DNA of 24,596 bases from Nitrospira sp. (lineage in GTDB: Bacteria > Nitrospirota > Nitrospiria > Nitrospirales > Nitrospiraceae), in NCBI GenBank assembly GCA_025360665.1, contig JANYBU010000371.1, forward strand, positions 1 to 24,596, read 5' to 3'. Each line of letters begins with the position of its first letter. The first letter of the stretch is position 1. The notes beneath the pieces were generated by a model. That model ran no database searches and had not been told where the DNA came from. It saw only the letters and a list, made by a program, of their open reading frames with translations. This document shows positions 1 to 7,203 of the stretch, piece by piece. Both the position numbers and the translations under genes were made by a program.

Positions 1-226
1 CGACCAACAAGGTCCCGTCGGTGTGGATCTCTCCATCAAGGAATCCATCGATCCGCACGGTTCCGCTGTAGGAGATCGTGCCCTTGAATTCGACGCCTTT
101 CCCGACGAAGGCCACGATGGCATCGGTCGATTCCGGTCGGGAGTTCGGAGAGGCAGGGATGCTGTCCTCCATGCGCGAGAGTGATGGCGTCGAACGTTTG
201 TTGTCCTGCTTCTCCGGCTGCCACAT
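1..226 (-). CDS. Bactofilin (polymer-forming cytoskeletal protein), 5' part only
   Basis: Bactofilins polymerise without nucleotide into filaments that act as cytoskeletal scaffolds for cell shape, stalks or motility machinery. Read on the minus strand from ATG at 226, 75 codons are visible: a polar, disordered N-terminal tail of about 37 residues, then the start of the beta-helical core, with FVGKGVEFKGTISYSG followed by VRIDGFLDGEIHTDGTLLV. The 'G.i.f.G.v.idG...G.i...g.l.vg' pattern is the typical first turns of the bactofilin fold. The start is supported by a strong GAGGAGG ribosome-binding site at 234-240. The frame is open to the window edge, so the 3' end is missing. It is divergent from the flagellin gene. 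The identification is firm; any specific role in flagellar placement is inference. Confidence 0.88.
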   Translation of the reverse strand, partial: MWQPEKQDNKRSTPSLSRMEDSIPASPNSRPESTDAIVAFVGKGVEFKGTISYSGTVRIDGFLDGEIHTDGTLLV

Positions 227-286
227 GATCGATCCTCCTCTGTGTGTTGGTACAGGTTACGGCGGACTCAGTTTCTGTTATGGGCT

Positions 287-314
287 GTATCGGTCGGCAG
301 GGGAGAAATATTGA
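287..314 (-). promoter_or_regulatory. Candidate sigma-28-like promoter of the bactofilin gene
   Basis: On the minus strand TCAA is followed by 16 nt and then ACCGATAC. This resembles the FliA (sigma-28) pattern TAAA-N15-GCCGATAA and the stronger copies at 3589-3615 and 13745-13771, but the spacer is one base longer. The predicted transcript start would be about 54 nt before the ATG at 226. Sequence resemblance only. Confidence 0.3.
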
Positions 315-449
315 GCATTCAAAGCTGATTGAAGCAAATGGGGCCCAAAAATGTATCTCAATCGCAGTAGAGCCCGGTTAACACGCGAATAGATTTAGTT
401 GGCTGCAGTTATTGCCCTGTTTGGAAGTGTAGTGGCTGCCAGGAAACGC

Positions 450-620
450 TTACTGCAATGACATCGTCTCGTGCAGGGTGACCGAGAAATATCGATGGCA
501 ACGTGTACGCGAAGCTTCCTGGTTGAGGCGGTTCTTGACGATGGCGGCGAGGACATCGCCCAGCTTACCGTCGGAGATGTGGATGAAGCCGGTGTAGAAC
601 TTGTGTGTCTGGTCAACGCC
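450..620 (-). pseudogene. Possible remnant of an uncharacterised gene
   Basis: On the minus strand one frame reads THKFYTGFIHISDGKLGDVL followed by AAIVKNRLNQEAS and ends with TAA at 450-452. It is closed upstream by an in-frame TGA at 621-623 and has no start codon with a ribosome-binding site. The amino-acid pattern (alternating hydrophobics, then 'G+L.D.L') looks like real protein, unlike the Ser/Arg-rich peptides in the other frames. It may be the C-terminal fragment of a small domain of unknown function. The upstream part (about 620-838) reads better in a different minus-strand frame, which would fit a frameshifted gene. Weak call: it could be chance. Confidence 0.28.
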
Positions 621-842
621 TCAGCCGCTGCTGCTATGGGGCACGTCTCCGTCACTCCATCTGGCGGCATCGGGGCTCCTTCTTGGATACCGAAACCTAA
701 GGCTCCCAGTATCGACACAAATTTGAATCCGGCTATCCGGCATTCCTTGAGTCCGATCGTCATCGCCCCCTCGTCGTGTTCTGCAGTATCGATCCAGCCC
801 TTGCTTCTTCCCGCTATCTGGCAGCCAATCTGCTCCATCCAG

Positions 843-852
843 CAGGATGCTG
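843..852. repeat. Isolated end motif of palindromic element type 1
   Basis: CAGGATGCTGAA here matches the first 12 bases of the terminal inverted repeat of the element at 9751-9875 and is preceded by 'AG' as at 22352. No second arm is present nearby. It directly precedes the 7-bp-period repeat at 861, so it looks like a truncated copy or a shared insertion hotspot. Confidence 0.45.
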
Positions 853-860
853 AATGTAAG

Positions 861-892
861 ACGTGAAAGGTGATACGTAAAACGTGAAACGC
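861..892. repeat. 7-bp-period repeat (ACGTGAA type), single arm
   Basis: Units ACGTGAA, AGGTGAT, ACGTAAA, ACGTGAA follow each other with a 7-bp period. The same degenerate unit recurs at 6501-6655, 9014-9125, 15212-15301, 16099-16172, 18186-18240 and 20350-20437. Here only one orientation is seen. Confidence 0.6.
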
Positions 893-1001
893 CCGAAGAA
901 AAGAGCGTATAGCGCATGGCTTATGGCTAGAAGTAAGCAGTTCGAACTGCCGAGACCAAGAATCGATTCCTCTTCCCGACTGACGGCGCTTTCCCGAGCC
1001 A

Positions 1002-1071
1002 TCAGCTATCAGCTCCGTGCTCCTCGAACGACGTTCCGAAAACCTCGAACTTCGGACCTCGAACCCCCACC
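1002..1071. repeat. 7-bp-period array (ATCAGCT / CCTCGAA units)
   Basis: The stretch splits evenly into heptamers: ATCAGCT, ATCAGCT, CCGTGCT, CCTCGAA, CGACGTT, CCGAAAA, CCTCGAA, CTTCGGA, CCTCGAA. The unit differs from the ACGTGAA family but the period is the same. No coding function is supported. Confidence 0.55.
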
Positions 1072-1171
1072 CGTCTCACTCGTCCTGCTAGTCCCGCCTG
1101 TCTTGCGTGGGCTAACAATCCACACGAACCGTCACGAACCTGCACCATCTGATTCTTTCTCCGTAGGCCCC

Positions 1172-1199
1172 TCAAGTCCGCCGCACCACCATCCGATAC
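1172..1199 (+). promoter_or_regulatory. Candidate sigma-28-like promoter upstream of fliC
   Basis: TCAA, 16 nt, then TCCGATAC. Six of the eight -10 bases match GCCGATAA and the spacer is one base longer than the standard. It lies about 150 nt before the flagellin ATG, which would give a long leader. Flagellin genes are normally FliA-dependent, which makes a site here reasonable, but this is weaker than the fliD site. Confidence 0.28.
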
Positions 1200-1347
1200 A
1201 CAGTCCAATGCAAACTCACGACCACAGGGAAAGGAGGCATTTCGCAAAAAGGGCTAGCGGTATCGAGATGAGCCAATTCATGCCGACGACATGGATGTTG
1301 CGGCGAGGTAGTGTTTCAGTGGTGTCTGTGTCACGGAGGAATTTCCA

Positions 1348-3216
1348 ATGTCATTAACAGTCAATACCAACATCCCCAGCTTAACCGCACAACGGAATTT
1401 AGGCCTCAACAACGACATGCTGTCCAAGTCGCTGGAACGGTTATCATCCGGTCTCCGGGTGAACCGTTCTTCGGACGACGCAGCCGGATTGTCGATCGCC
1501 ACAAAACTGAGTATGCAATCACGAGGTCTTCGCGTGGCCGTGCGCAACGCTGGCGATGCCGGATCCTTAGTAAATACGGCTGAAGGAGCCTTTAACGTGG
1601 CCACCAACATCATTGGTCGGTTGCGTGAATTGGCCGTGCAAGCAGCCAGTGACACGAACACCGCCTCAGATCGGGCGACCTTAGGCGGTGAATCCAACCT
1701 GCTCGTCGCGGAGTTGAATCGGTTGGCCAGCACGACGGAGTTCAACGGTGCATCGCTGCTGGACGGCTCCTTCTCGTCCGGCAAAGTCCAGGTGGGGGCC
1801 AATGCCGACCAGACCATCTCCTTCTCGTTGGGCGATGTCCGCGCAGCCCAGCTCGGCAAGTTCGCGGCGTTCTCCGTGAACATCGATGACTCGATCGGTT
1901 CGCTTGGCGCGAGCCAACAGAGCGGATTCGGCGCCATCACCGCGGGTGAGTTCAACATCAACGGCCAGTTGGTCGGCGGAACCACGGCGACCGACGACCA
2001 GGTATCGGTGCTGGAGATCAATTACCAGGCCACTGCTTCGGGAACCAGTACGTTCAGCGCCGCTAGTCAGCTCGGAGGGGCACTGGCGGGTGGTGTCGCG
2101 GCCTTGTACATCAACGGGACGGCCATTACCAGTCTGGCCAACACGTCTGGGGCATCAATCATGTCGGGCACCAGCACCGCCTACAACTCGAGCACCGAGT
2201 TCGTCTCGGCCATCGTGGCCAAGATCAATGCAGCAGGCATCACCAATGTCACGGCCCGCGTGACATCAGGGGGTGAGGGCTGGGTGTTGGTTGCAACCAA
2301 GGGGACGGATATCAAGTTGGCGGTGAGCAATGCCGCAGGCACCTCCATGGGCTCGCAGTTGAGCCAAATAGGCTTGGCGAGCCAGGTGGTCGGATCAGGT
2401 AACGCGACCAGCGAAGTCAGCACCTACAACGGCCAATCCGGCGCGATTGCGAAGGCGGCGGCCATCAACAACGTCAGGGGCAAGACCGGGGTGGCTGCGG
2501 TGGCCGTTGCGAACGTCTACTCCCAAACGACCGGCGTGACAGGTGGTTCGCTCGTGGCCAATGATCTCTTCATCAACGGCTTTGCGATCGATGCGACGGC
2601 GAACATCGCAGCCGCCGACAGCACCGGCGTCTTGCGGGCAGCGATCAACGCCAAGACCGCTTCCACGGGAGTCACGGCGAACGTTAGTGGTTCCGGGGCA
2701 TTGGTCTTGACAGCCGCGGATGGGCGGAACATTGCCTTGTACTCGACGGCTAACGGCGCCACGCTTACCGGAGCGAGTGCCGGGGGCAACTTGTATCGGG
2801 GCGCCGTCCGACTGACGTCGCAGGCCGACGTCGCATTTTCAGGGCGGACCACGGATCTTGGCGCGGCCAGCACGACCGTGCCCTATACAACTGACCTCAG
2901 CAATTCGCTGAGTGTGATGGACATCACCACGCAATCAGGCGCCAATACGGCGATCATGTCTCTCGACGCGGCACTTGCGCAGTTGAGTAAGGTGCGGTCT
3001 GATGTCGGCGCCTTGCAAAGCCGGCTGGACCTGACGACGCAAGCTCTGACCGTCTCGGCTGAGAATCAGGAAGCAGCGGCGGCCCGGATCAAGGACGCGG
3101 ACTTCGCCTACGAAACGGCGCAATTCACGCGGAACCAGATTCTGGTGCAGGCCGGTACGGCCATTCTGGCCCAGGCCAATAAGACAGGTGAGACAGCGTT
3201 ACAGCTCCTGCGGTAG
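1348..3216 (+). CDS. fliC: Flagellin, filament structural protein
   Basis: This is the main subunit of the flagellar filament, exported through the flagellar type III apparatus and assembled at the distal tip. It has 622 residues, longer than many flagellins (about 500 in E. coli). The N-terminal D0/D1 region (about 1-150) is classic: INTNIPSLTAQRNL-like start, LERLSSGLRVNRSSDDAAGL, and RLRELAVQAASDTNT. The C-terminal D1/D0 (about 535-622) ends in QANKTGETALQLLR. The middle holds about three copies of a flagellin-hook-IN-type motif: FNINGQLVGG, LYINGTAITS, LFINGFAIDA, each followed by an 'I.aki.aag.tv.A' segment. GGAGGA at 1335-1340 supports the ATG. It is followed by a hairpin, flaG, fliD and fliS. 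The hypervariable middle is probably surface-exposed. Confidence 0.97.
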   Translation: MSLTVNTNIPSLTAQRNLGLNNDMLSKSLERLSSGLRVNRSSDDAAGLSIATKLSMQSRGLRVAVRNAGDAGSLVNTAEGAFNVATNIIGRLRELAVQAASDTNTASDRATLGGESNLLVAELNRLASTTEFNGASLLDGSFSSGKVQVGANADQTISFSLGDVRAAQLGKFAAFSVNIDDSIGSLGASQQSGFGAITAGEFNINGQLVGGTTATDDQVSVLEINYQATASGTSTFSAASQLGGALAGGVAALYINGTAITSLANTSGASIMSGTSTAYNSSTEFVSAIVAKINAAGITNVTARVTSGGEGWVLVATKGTDIKLAVSNAAGTSMGSQLSQIGLASQVVGSGNATSEVSTYNGQSGAIAKAAAINNVRGKTGVAAVAVANVYSQTTGVTGGSLVANDLFINGFAIDATANIAAADSTGVLRAAINAKTASTGVTANVSGSGALVLTAADGRNIALYSTANGATLTGASAGGNLYRGAVRLTSQADVAFSGRTTDLGAASTTVPYTTDLSNSLSVMDITTQSGANTAIMSLDAALAQLSKVRSDVGALQSRLDLTTQALTVSAENQEAAAARIKDADFAYETAQFTRNQILVQAGTAILAQANKTGETALQLLR

Positions 3217-3229
3217 GAGGCAACAGAGG

Positions 3230-3263
3230 GAGGAGGCGCGGACCAAGCGGTCCGTGCCTCCTC
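3230..3263 (+). terminator. 15-bp-stem hairpin between fliC and flaG
   Basis: The arms 3230-3244 and 3249-3263 are complementary over 15 positions with a single G-T pair and enclose the 4-nt loop AAGC. There is no run of T after it, so it is not a classic intrinsic terminator. It lies 14 nt after the flagellin stop and 24 nt before the flaG start. It could attenuate read-through or protect the 3' end of the flagellin mRNA, so that flagellin is made in excess over FlaG. Confidence 0.5.
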
Positions 3264-3287
3264 TCCGAAGCGCCAGGAGGTAGAACG

Positions 3288-3584
3288 ATGGTGGAGAAAA
3301 TCGATGGCAATCTCTCGTTTCCTTCTGTCTCTCGCCCGATAGAACGAGCAGGCGCAGGAGCAGTGGAACTGAAGACAGATCCTGTGCCGGAGAAGACGGC
3401 TGTGGCCGCGATGCCCACGTACGACATCCAGTTCCGCGTGAACACAGAGACCCATGAAATCACGGCCGTTCTCGTCAACCCTGAGACCAGAGCCGTCATC
3501 AGAGAAATTCCCGCCAAAGAAATGCACGCCGCTTCGGATGTGATCAGGCGCCTGATCGGGCCGCTGATCGATAAGATCGTTTAA
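3288..3584 (+). CDS. flaG: FlaG family protein
   Basis: FlaG proteins are small proteins encoded next to flagellin or fliD that influence filament length; the mechanism is not well defined. The 98-residue product has a variable polar N-terminus (1-45) and the conserved FlaG C-terminal half: YDIQFRVNTETHEITAVLVN, then RAVIREIPAKEMHAASDVIR. This corresponds to the 'l.f.vde.t...vvkVvD..T.EviReIP.Ee.l' family pattern. AGGAGGT precedes the ATG by a good distance. The fliC-flaG-fliD-fliS order is the standard one. flaG may be read from the flagellin transcript through the hairpin at 3230-3263. Confidence 0.92.
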   Translation: MVEKIDGNLSFPSVSRPIERAGAGAVELKTDPVPEKTAVAAMPTYDIQFRVNTETHEITAVLVNPETRAVIREIPAKEMHAASDVIRRLIGPLIDKIV

Positions 3585-3588
3585 TCGC

Positions 3589-3615
3589 TCAAGGTTTTCC
3601 GCTCCCAGCCGATAA
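3589..3615 (+). promoter_or_regulatory. Sigma-28 (FliA) promoter of fliD
   Basis: TCAAGGTT, 11 nt, then GCCGATAA. The -10 octamer is identical to the FliA consensus, the -35 octamer matches TAAAGTTT at 6 of 8 positions, and the spacing is exactly the consensus 11. The site fills the gap between the flaG stop and the fliD start (ATG at 3637), predicting a short leader of about 15 nt. It implies that fliD-fliS can be transcribed independently of fliC as late flagellar genes. Confidence 0.75.
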
Positions 3616-3636
3616 GTAATCAGAGAGGGGAGCACC

Positions 3637-5958
3637 ATGGCGATTAGTTCGACCGGACTCGCATCCGGGATCAATTACGACCAACTCATCCAGCAAGTTC
3701 AAGACGCCGCGCAAGGTCCCGTCACGACGTTGCAGACCAGGCAGGCGACCTACCAGAAAGAAATCAGCGCGGTGCTGAGCGTCAGCACGAAACTCTCCAC
3801 CCTCTTGGCCGTGGCCAGTTCCGTCAACAATCCGGCCAATTTCAATACCAACAACGTCTCTGTCGGGACAACCGCTGGGGGCGCCTCGCTCTTATTGGCG
3901 ACGGCCAGTAGCGCGGCCACGACGGGGACTTATGCCGTCTCGGTCAAACAGTTGGCCAAGGCTTCTAAATTGGCAGCCGCTGGATTTGTCGATCAGAATT
4001 CCACAGCCGTCGCGAGCGGCGATGGGACATTCAAGTTCAAAGTCAGCAATGCGGGGGCGGAATACAGCGTCGCCGTGTCTGCTGGCACGACGCTGCAGGC
4101 GCTGCGAGACTCGATCAACTCGGCGGGCGGTGGTGTCACTGCCACGATCATCAACGACGGGACGGGATCCAATCCCTATCGGCTGATCCTCGCTGCCAAT
4201 GACAGCGGTGGATCGAACAGCATCACGATCACGAACAATAACACAACGTTGGATTTCACGAACAAGAAGGTCGAGGCGGCCTATGCCTTTACTGGAAACA
4301 GTTTTGCAGGCACGGTCACGTCGAATGCCGGTAACAATTACACCGGCTCGACGAACAAGACCTTTCTCATTCAGGCCGTGACCGGCGGGGTGCCGGGAAC
4401 CGCCACGTACAAATACTCCATCGACGGTGGTTTGACCTATTTAGGCTATGGAGGGGTGGCATATAGCGCGACGTCCGGAACCGGCACCTCCGGTGCCGGC
4501 ATTACGGCGGCCGCTGCTGCAACTGCGATCGACGGGAGCGGTACGACTAACGAAGGCGTCCAGATCGATTTCGGGGCGACCGGCACGCTGGTCGCCGGCG
4601 ACCGGTTTTCCGTGGATGTCTTCGCGCCCACCTTTCAAACCGGCCAAGATGCCGTGGTGGTCGTGGACGGCACCACCTACACCAAATCGACCAATATCGT
4701 CGCGGATATCATCCAAGGTGTGACCCTGAATTTGCAGCAAGCGGATACGACGAATGGTGTGACGGTCTCGGTCTCGTCCGATGCTACGGCCGCCGTGGGA
4801 AAGATCAAGAATTTTGTCACCGCTTATAACGACTTCAATACCTTTCTCAATACACAACTCAATTACGATCCGACCACCAAACAAGCTAGTCCGTTGCTCG
4901 GAGACCCGGCCATACGCGCCATTCAACGCCAGTTGAAAGATATCGTCAGCGGCCAGATTCCCGGTCTTACCACGGGCAAAGCGAATCTATCTCAGATCGG
5001 GATCACGTCCAATAGCAAGACCGGCGCGCTCACGGTCAATGAGGCGACGTTGTCCTCCGCTATCAGTTCCGATCCTGATGGCGTGCGGCGGCTGTTTCTG
5101 GGAATCGGCACGCCCAGCAGCAGCGCCATTACCTTCGTCGGTTTGAGTGCCAAGACCGAGGCCGGGCGCTATGGGCTCAATATTACGACTGCACCCCAGA
5201 AGGCCCTGCTCGGGGGCGCAACGGATGCGACATTTCAGGATTTATCAACGACCGGATTGACGAGCGCCGAAGCGCTGAGTTTTTCCTATAGCGGCGATTA
5301 TACCGCTACGACTCCGACGACCTCGGCCTTCAGCGTCACCCTCAGCGCTGGCTTGAAAATCAACGACATCGTCAGTGCGTTGAATAGCTCGTTCGCGACA
5401 CAGGGGGTCAGCCTGTCGGCCTCCAACGACAGCGGTAGGCTCAAGATCACCTCGAAGGACTATGGCGCAGACATTCACTTTACGGTCGTCTCCGATCAGG
5501 CCGGCTCCACACAAACCGGCATCGGCTCGGTCGGACGCACGGTGCAAGGGGCCGATATCGCTGGGACGATCAACGACCATTCGGCAACCGGTAGGGGCAA
5601 TGTGTTGATCAGTAATTCAGGATTTTCGGAAGACGGTCTGGCCATCAGCACCGAAAGCTCATCGACCGGGTTGTTCGGCTCCATCGCGGTGACGCGGGGG
5701 GTCGGGGACCGGCTCGTGTCATCCCTGGCCGCATACACCGATCCCTCAGTCGGCATCCTGACAGCCAAGTCGAATGGGTTGCAAGGCAATGTGGATCGAC
5801 TCACGAGCGACATCAAGAAACTCCAGGATCGCATCACGGCATCAGGGGATGAGTTTCGTGCCCAACTCGTCCGCTTGGAGACGGCCCTCAATAAATATCA
5901 CGAAACGAGCAATTACTTGACCACCCAACTCGCGAGACTACCCATTGGATCACCATAA
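3637..5958 (+). CDS. fliD: Flagellar filament cap protein (hook-associated protein 2)
   Basis: FliD forms the cap at the filament tip that folds and inserts flagellin subunits. At 773 residues it is considerably longer than the E. coli and Salmonella proteins (about 470). The N-terminal FliD_N region (about 1-105) begins AISSTGLASGINYDQLIQQV and continues with the 'QT....k.isa...l.s.ls.L' helix. The C-terminal FliD_C region (about 345-770) contains KIKNFVTAYNDFNTFLNTQL, the DP..(A)IRAIQRQLKDIV segment, and a final coiled coil (KKLQDRITASGDEFRAQLVR then LETALNKY). Between the two are Gly/Thr/Ser-rich beta segments that account for the extra length and probably form additional outer domains of the cap. 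The start has GAGGGGAG just upstream. It is probably co-transcribed with fliS from the sigma-28 site. Confidence 0.95.
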   Translation: MAISSTGLASGINYDQLIQQVQDAAQGPVTTLQTRQATYQKEISAVLSVSTKLSTLLAVASSVNNPANFNTNNVSVGTTAGGASLLLATASSAATTGTYAVSVKQLAKASKLAAAGFVDQNSTAVASGDGTFKFKVSNAGAEYSVAVSAGTTLQALRDSINSAGGGVTATIINDGTGSNPYRLILAANDSGGSNSITITNNNTTLDFTNKKVEAAYAFTGNSFAGTVTSNAGNNYTGSTNKTFLIQAVTGGVPGTATYKYSIDGGLTYLGYGGVAYSATSGTGTSGAGITAAAAATAIDGSGTTNEGVQIDFGATGTLVAGDRFSVDVFAPTFQTGQDAVVVVDGTTYTKSTNIVADIIQGVTLNLQQADTTNGVTVSVSSDATAAVGKIKNFVTAYNDFNTFLNTQLNYDPTTKQASPLLGDPAIRAIQRQLKDIVSGQIPGLTTGKANLSQIGITSNSKTGALTVNEATLSSAISSDPDGVRRLFLGIGTPSSSAITFVGLSAKTEAGRYGLNITTAPQKALLGGATDATFQDLSTTGLTSAEALSFSYSGDYTATTPTTSAFSVTLSAGLKINDIVSALNSSFATQGVSLSASNDSGRLKITSKDYGADIHFTVVSDQAGSTQTGIGSVGRTVQGADIAGTINDHSATGRGNVLISNSGFSEDGLAISTESSSTGLFGSIAVTRGVGDRLVSSLAAYTDPSVGILTAKSNGLQGNVDRLTSDIKKLQDRITASGDEFRAQLVRLETALNKYHETSNYLTTQLARLPIGSP

Positions 5959-5993
5959 GGGTAACCGATCGAATCTATAAAGGAGGAGTGCCA

Positions 5994-6485
5994 GTGAGCG
6001 TACTGAATAATCCCTATGCTGCAGCGAAGTATCTCGAGAGCGATGTGACGCACGCCGATCCGGCGCGGATCATCGTGCTGCTGTATGAAGGCGCGATTTT
6101 TCGAATCGGCCAGGCGGCCCAGGAAATGGCGAAACAAAACACCCTGACGTCCGGTATTGCCCTGTATCGAGCCTTGGCGATCATTGCCGAACTGCGCAAT
6201 TCGCTCAATCTCGAAGAGGGAGGCGAGATTGCGCGCAACCTGGATCGGCTCTATCTCCATATGCATGAGGAACTGGTGAAGGGGCACCTCGCGCGACAGC
6301 CTGAACCGCTGGAGAGGGTCCGCACGTTGTTGAGCGATCTAAACAGCGCCTGGAGGCAGGTGGCGCAACAGGTGAAAACTCTGTTGGGTACCGGGCCTGG
6401 TGTGCCGCCTCAATCCGTGAAGCCAACGGGCCCACCCGCGTACATGCAGACCGACGCGGCTCCCCGGCTCGCCCTCAAGGCCTGA
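5994..6485 (+). CDS. fliS: Flagellin-specific export chaperone FliS
   Basis: FliS binds the disordered C-terminus of flagellin in the cytoplasm, prevents early polymerisation and helps its delivery to the export gate. The protein has about 163 residues. Residues 1-125 show the family pattern: NNPYAAAKYLESDVTHADPA, then RIIVLLYEGAIFRI, with LYRALAIIAELRNSLNLEEG and the 'a.NLdrLY.h....L' helix. Residues 130-163 form a Pro-rich extension beyond the usual length of about 130. I chose GTG at 5994 because AGGAGG at 5981-5986 lies 7 nt upstream; the in-frame GTG at 5988 sits too close to it. The gene follows fliD by 35 nt and is probably in one operon with it. Confidence 0.94.
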   Translation: MSVLNNPYAAAKYLESDVTHADPARIIVLLYEGAIFRIGQAAQEMAKQNTLTSGIALYRALAIIAELRNSLNLEEGGEIARNLDRLYLHMHEELVKGHLARQPEPLERVRTLLSDLNSAWRQVAQQVKTLLGTGPGVPPQSVKPTGPPAYMQTDAAPRLALKA

Positions 6486-6500
6486 CGGGCTACGGTCTCG

Positions 6501-6655
6501 AAATCCGTGAAACGTGAAAGGTAGTGCGTAAAACGTAAGCCGTGAAAAGCTGAAACGTCTCACGACGATCGCGGATCTCGTCAGAGGCATCAGGGATCAG
6601 CTCTATACGCTTCGACCTATCAGATGCGTCTCACGTTTTACGTTTTACGTTCATC
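6501..6655. repeat. 7-bp-period inverted repeat downstream of fliS
   Basis: A run of heptamers (CCGTGAA, ACGTGAA, AGGTAGT, GCGTAAA, ACGTAAG, CCGTGAA) is followed after about 80 nt by the opposite orientation (CTCACGTTTTACGTTTTACG at about 6632-6651). The arms can pair into an imperfect hairpin between fliS and the next gene. Same unit family as at 861-892 and elsewhere. Confidence 0.65.
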
Positions 6656-6683
6656 AACCTGCTAAACCACGATGAAGGAGACG

Positions 6684-7070
6684 ATGATCTCGTTACAGGG
6701 GCTCGAAGCACAATACCGGGCGTTTATGGTACAGTTGGAAGAGAGCCAGGCGTCGATTGCCAGCCAAGACCTGGGCAGTCTGGAAGTGTCTGTACAGGCA
6801 ATCGACCAGGCGTTGACACGGTTGGCACAGGCTTCCGCTCAACTCGCGGGGCGGCCCATGTTGCCGGGCGAAGACAAAGCCTGGGAAAGTTTGGCTGATG
6901 CCATGCGGCAGGCCTTGGTCCGCGCCGAGCAGAATCGCGAGCAGATTCAGCGGTGGATCGGTCAGACACAAGACACCTTGGCGCATATGAGCACGGGCGG
7001 GCGAGCCGTGAATGGATATGCGGCATCCGGGATGACGGACGCCGTAGAGTTTCTCAGCGCGCGAGGTTGA
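6684..7070 (+). CDS. FlgN/FliT-like flagellar chaperone candidate
   Basis: The product has about 128 residues and is almost entirely helical and Gln/Ala-rich, with no signal peptide or membrane segment. It begins ISLQGLEAQYRAFMVQLEES and ends with the pattern VNGYAASGMTDAVEFLSARG. Position directly after fliS, size, helical composition and a 'NGY....d..fls..g' tail resemble FliT/FlgN-type export chaperones for FliD or hook-filament junction proteins. The match is by pattern and context, not by a decisive motif. Two starts are possible: ATG at 6672, without a ribosome-binding site, and ATG at 6684, preceded by AAGGAG at 6675-6680 at short spacing. I chose the second. Confidence 0.6.
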   Translation: MISLQGLEAQYRAFMVQLEESQASIASQDLGSLEVSVQAIDQALTRLAQASAQLAGRPMLPGEDKAWESLADAMRQALVRAEQNREQIQRWIGQTQDTLAHMSTGGRAVNGYAASGMTDAVEFLSARG

Positions 7071-7076
7071 CTGGTT

Positions 7077-7190
7077 GCTCTGGTTCATCTGGTCTATCTG
7101 GTTTGTTTAGTTCATCGAGTTGGTCTGGTTCAGCCAAACAAACAAGACAAACCAAATAAACGAGACAAACCAGATAGACCAGATGAACGA
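7077..7190. repeat. 9-bp-period inverted repeat with a perfect 24-bp stem
   Basis: The left arm reads in 9-mers (CTGGTTCAT, CTGGTCTAT, CTGGTTTGT, TTAGTTCAT) and the right arm is its complement (CCAAATAAA, CGAGACAAA, CCAGATAGA, CCAGATGAA). Positions 7083-7106 and 7165-7188 are a perfect 24-bp inverted repeat separated by 58 nt. The right arm ends just before the start of the following small gene. The same unit family recurs at 17571-17655 before cheW. Confidence 0.85.
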
Positions 7191-7203
7191 CTCAGGGGAA
7201 ACG

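Larger units (their letters stand above)
315..1171. other. Long non-coding stretch between bactofilin and flagellin genes
   Basis: No intact gene is supported here. Open frames on both strands overlap each other and give compositionally odd peptides. What can be seen is a decayed coding remnant on the minus strand (450-620), a fragment of the palindromic-element end (CAGGATGCTG at 843-852), a one-armed 7-bp-period repeat (861-892) and a second 7-bp-period array (1002-1071). The stretch looks like a site where repeats have accumulated and a gene has been lost. Confidence 0.5.

Noticed and set aside
395..838. 147-codon minus-strand frame
   Set aside because: Its second half is a Ser/Arg/Thr-rich out-of-frame peptide. 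I kept only the more convincing segment at 450-620 as a possible remnant.
471..866. 131-codon + strand frame before fliC
   Set aside because: No ribosome-binding site, odd composition, runs over the repeat end and 7-bp repeat, and overlaps a more protein-like minus-strand frame.
1278..2021. 247-codon minus-strand frame at the fliC start
   Set aside because: Antisense to the conserved flagellin N-terminus and its upstream region; no ribosome-binding site or family pattern.
5988..5993. Upstream GTG start for fliS
   Set aside because: It lies only one base after AGGAGG; the next GTG at 5994 has normal spacing.
7077..7190. Intrinsic transcription terminator
   Set aside because: The stem is long but there is no T-run after it and the arms are far apart; better described as a repeat hairpin.
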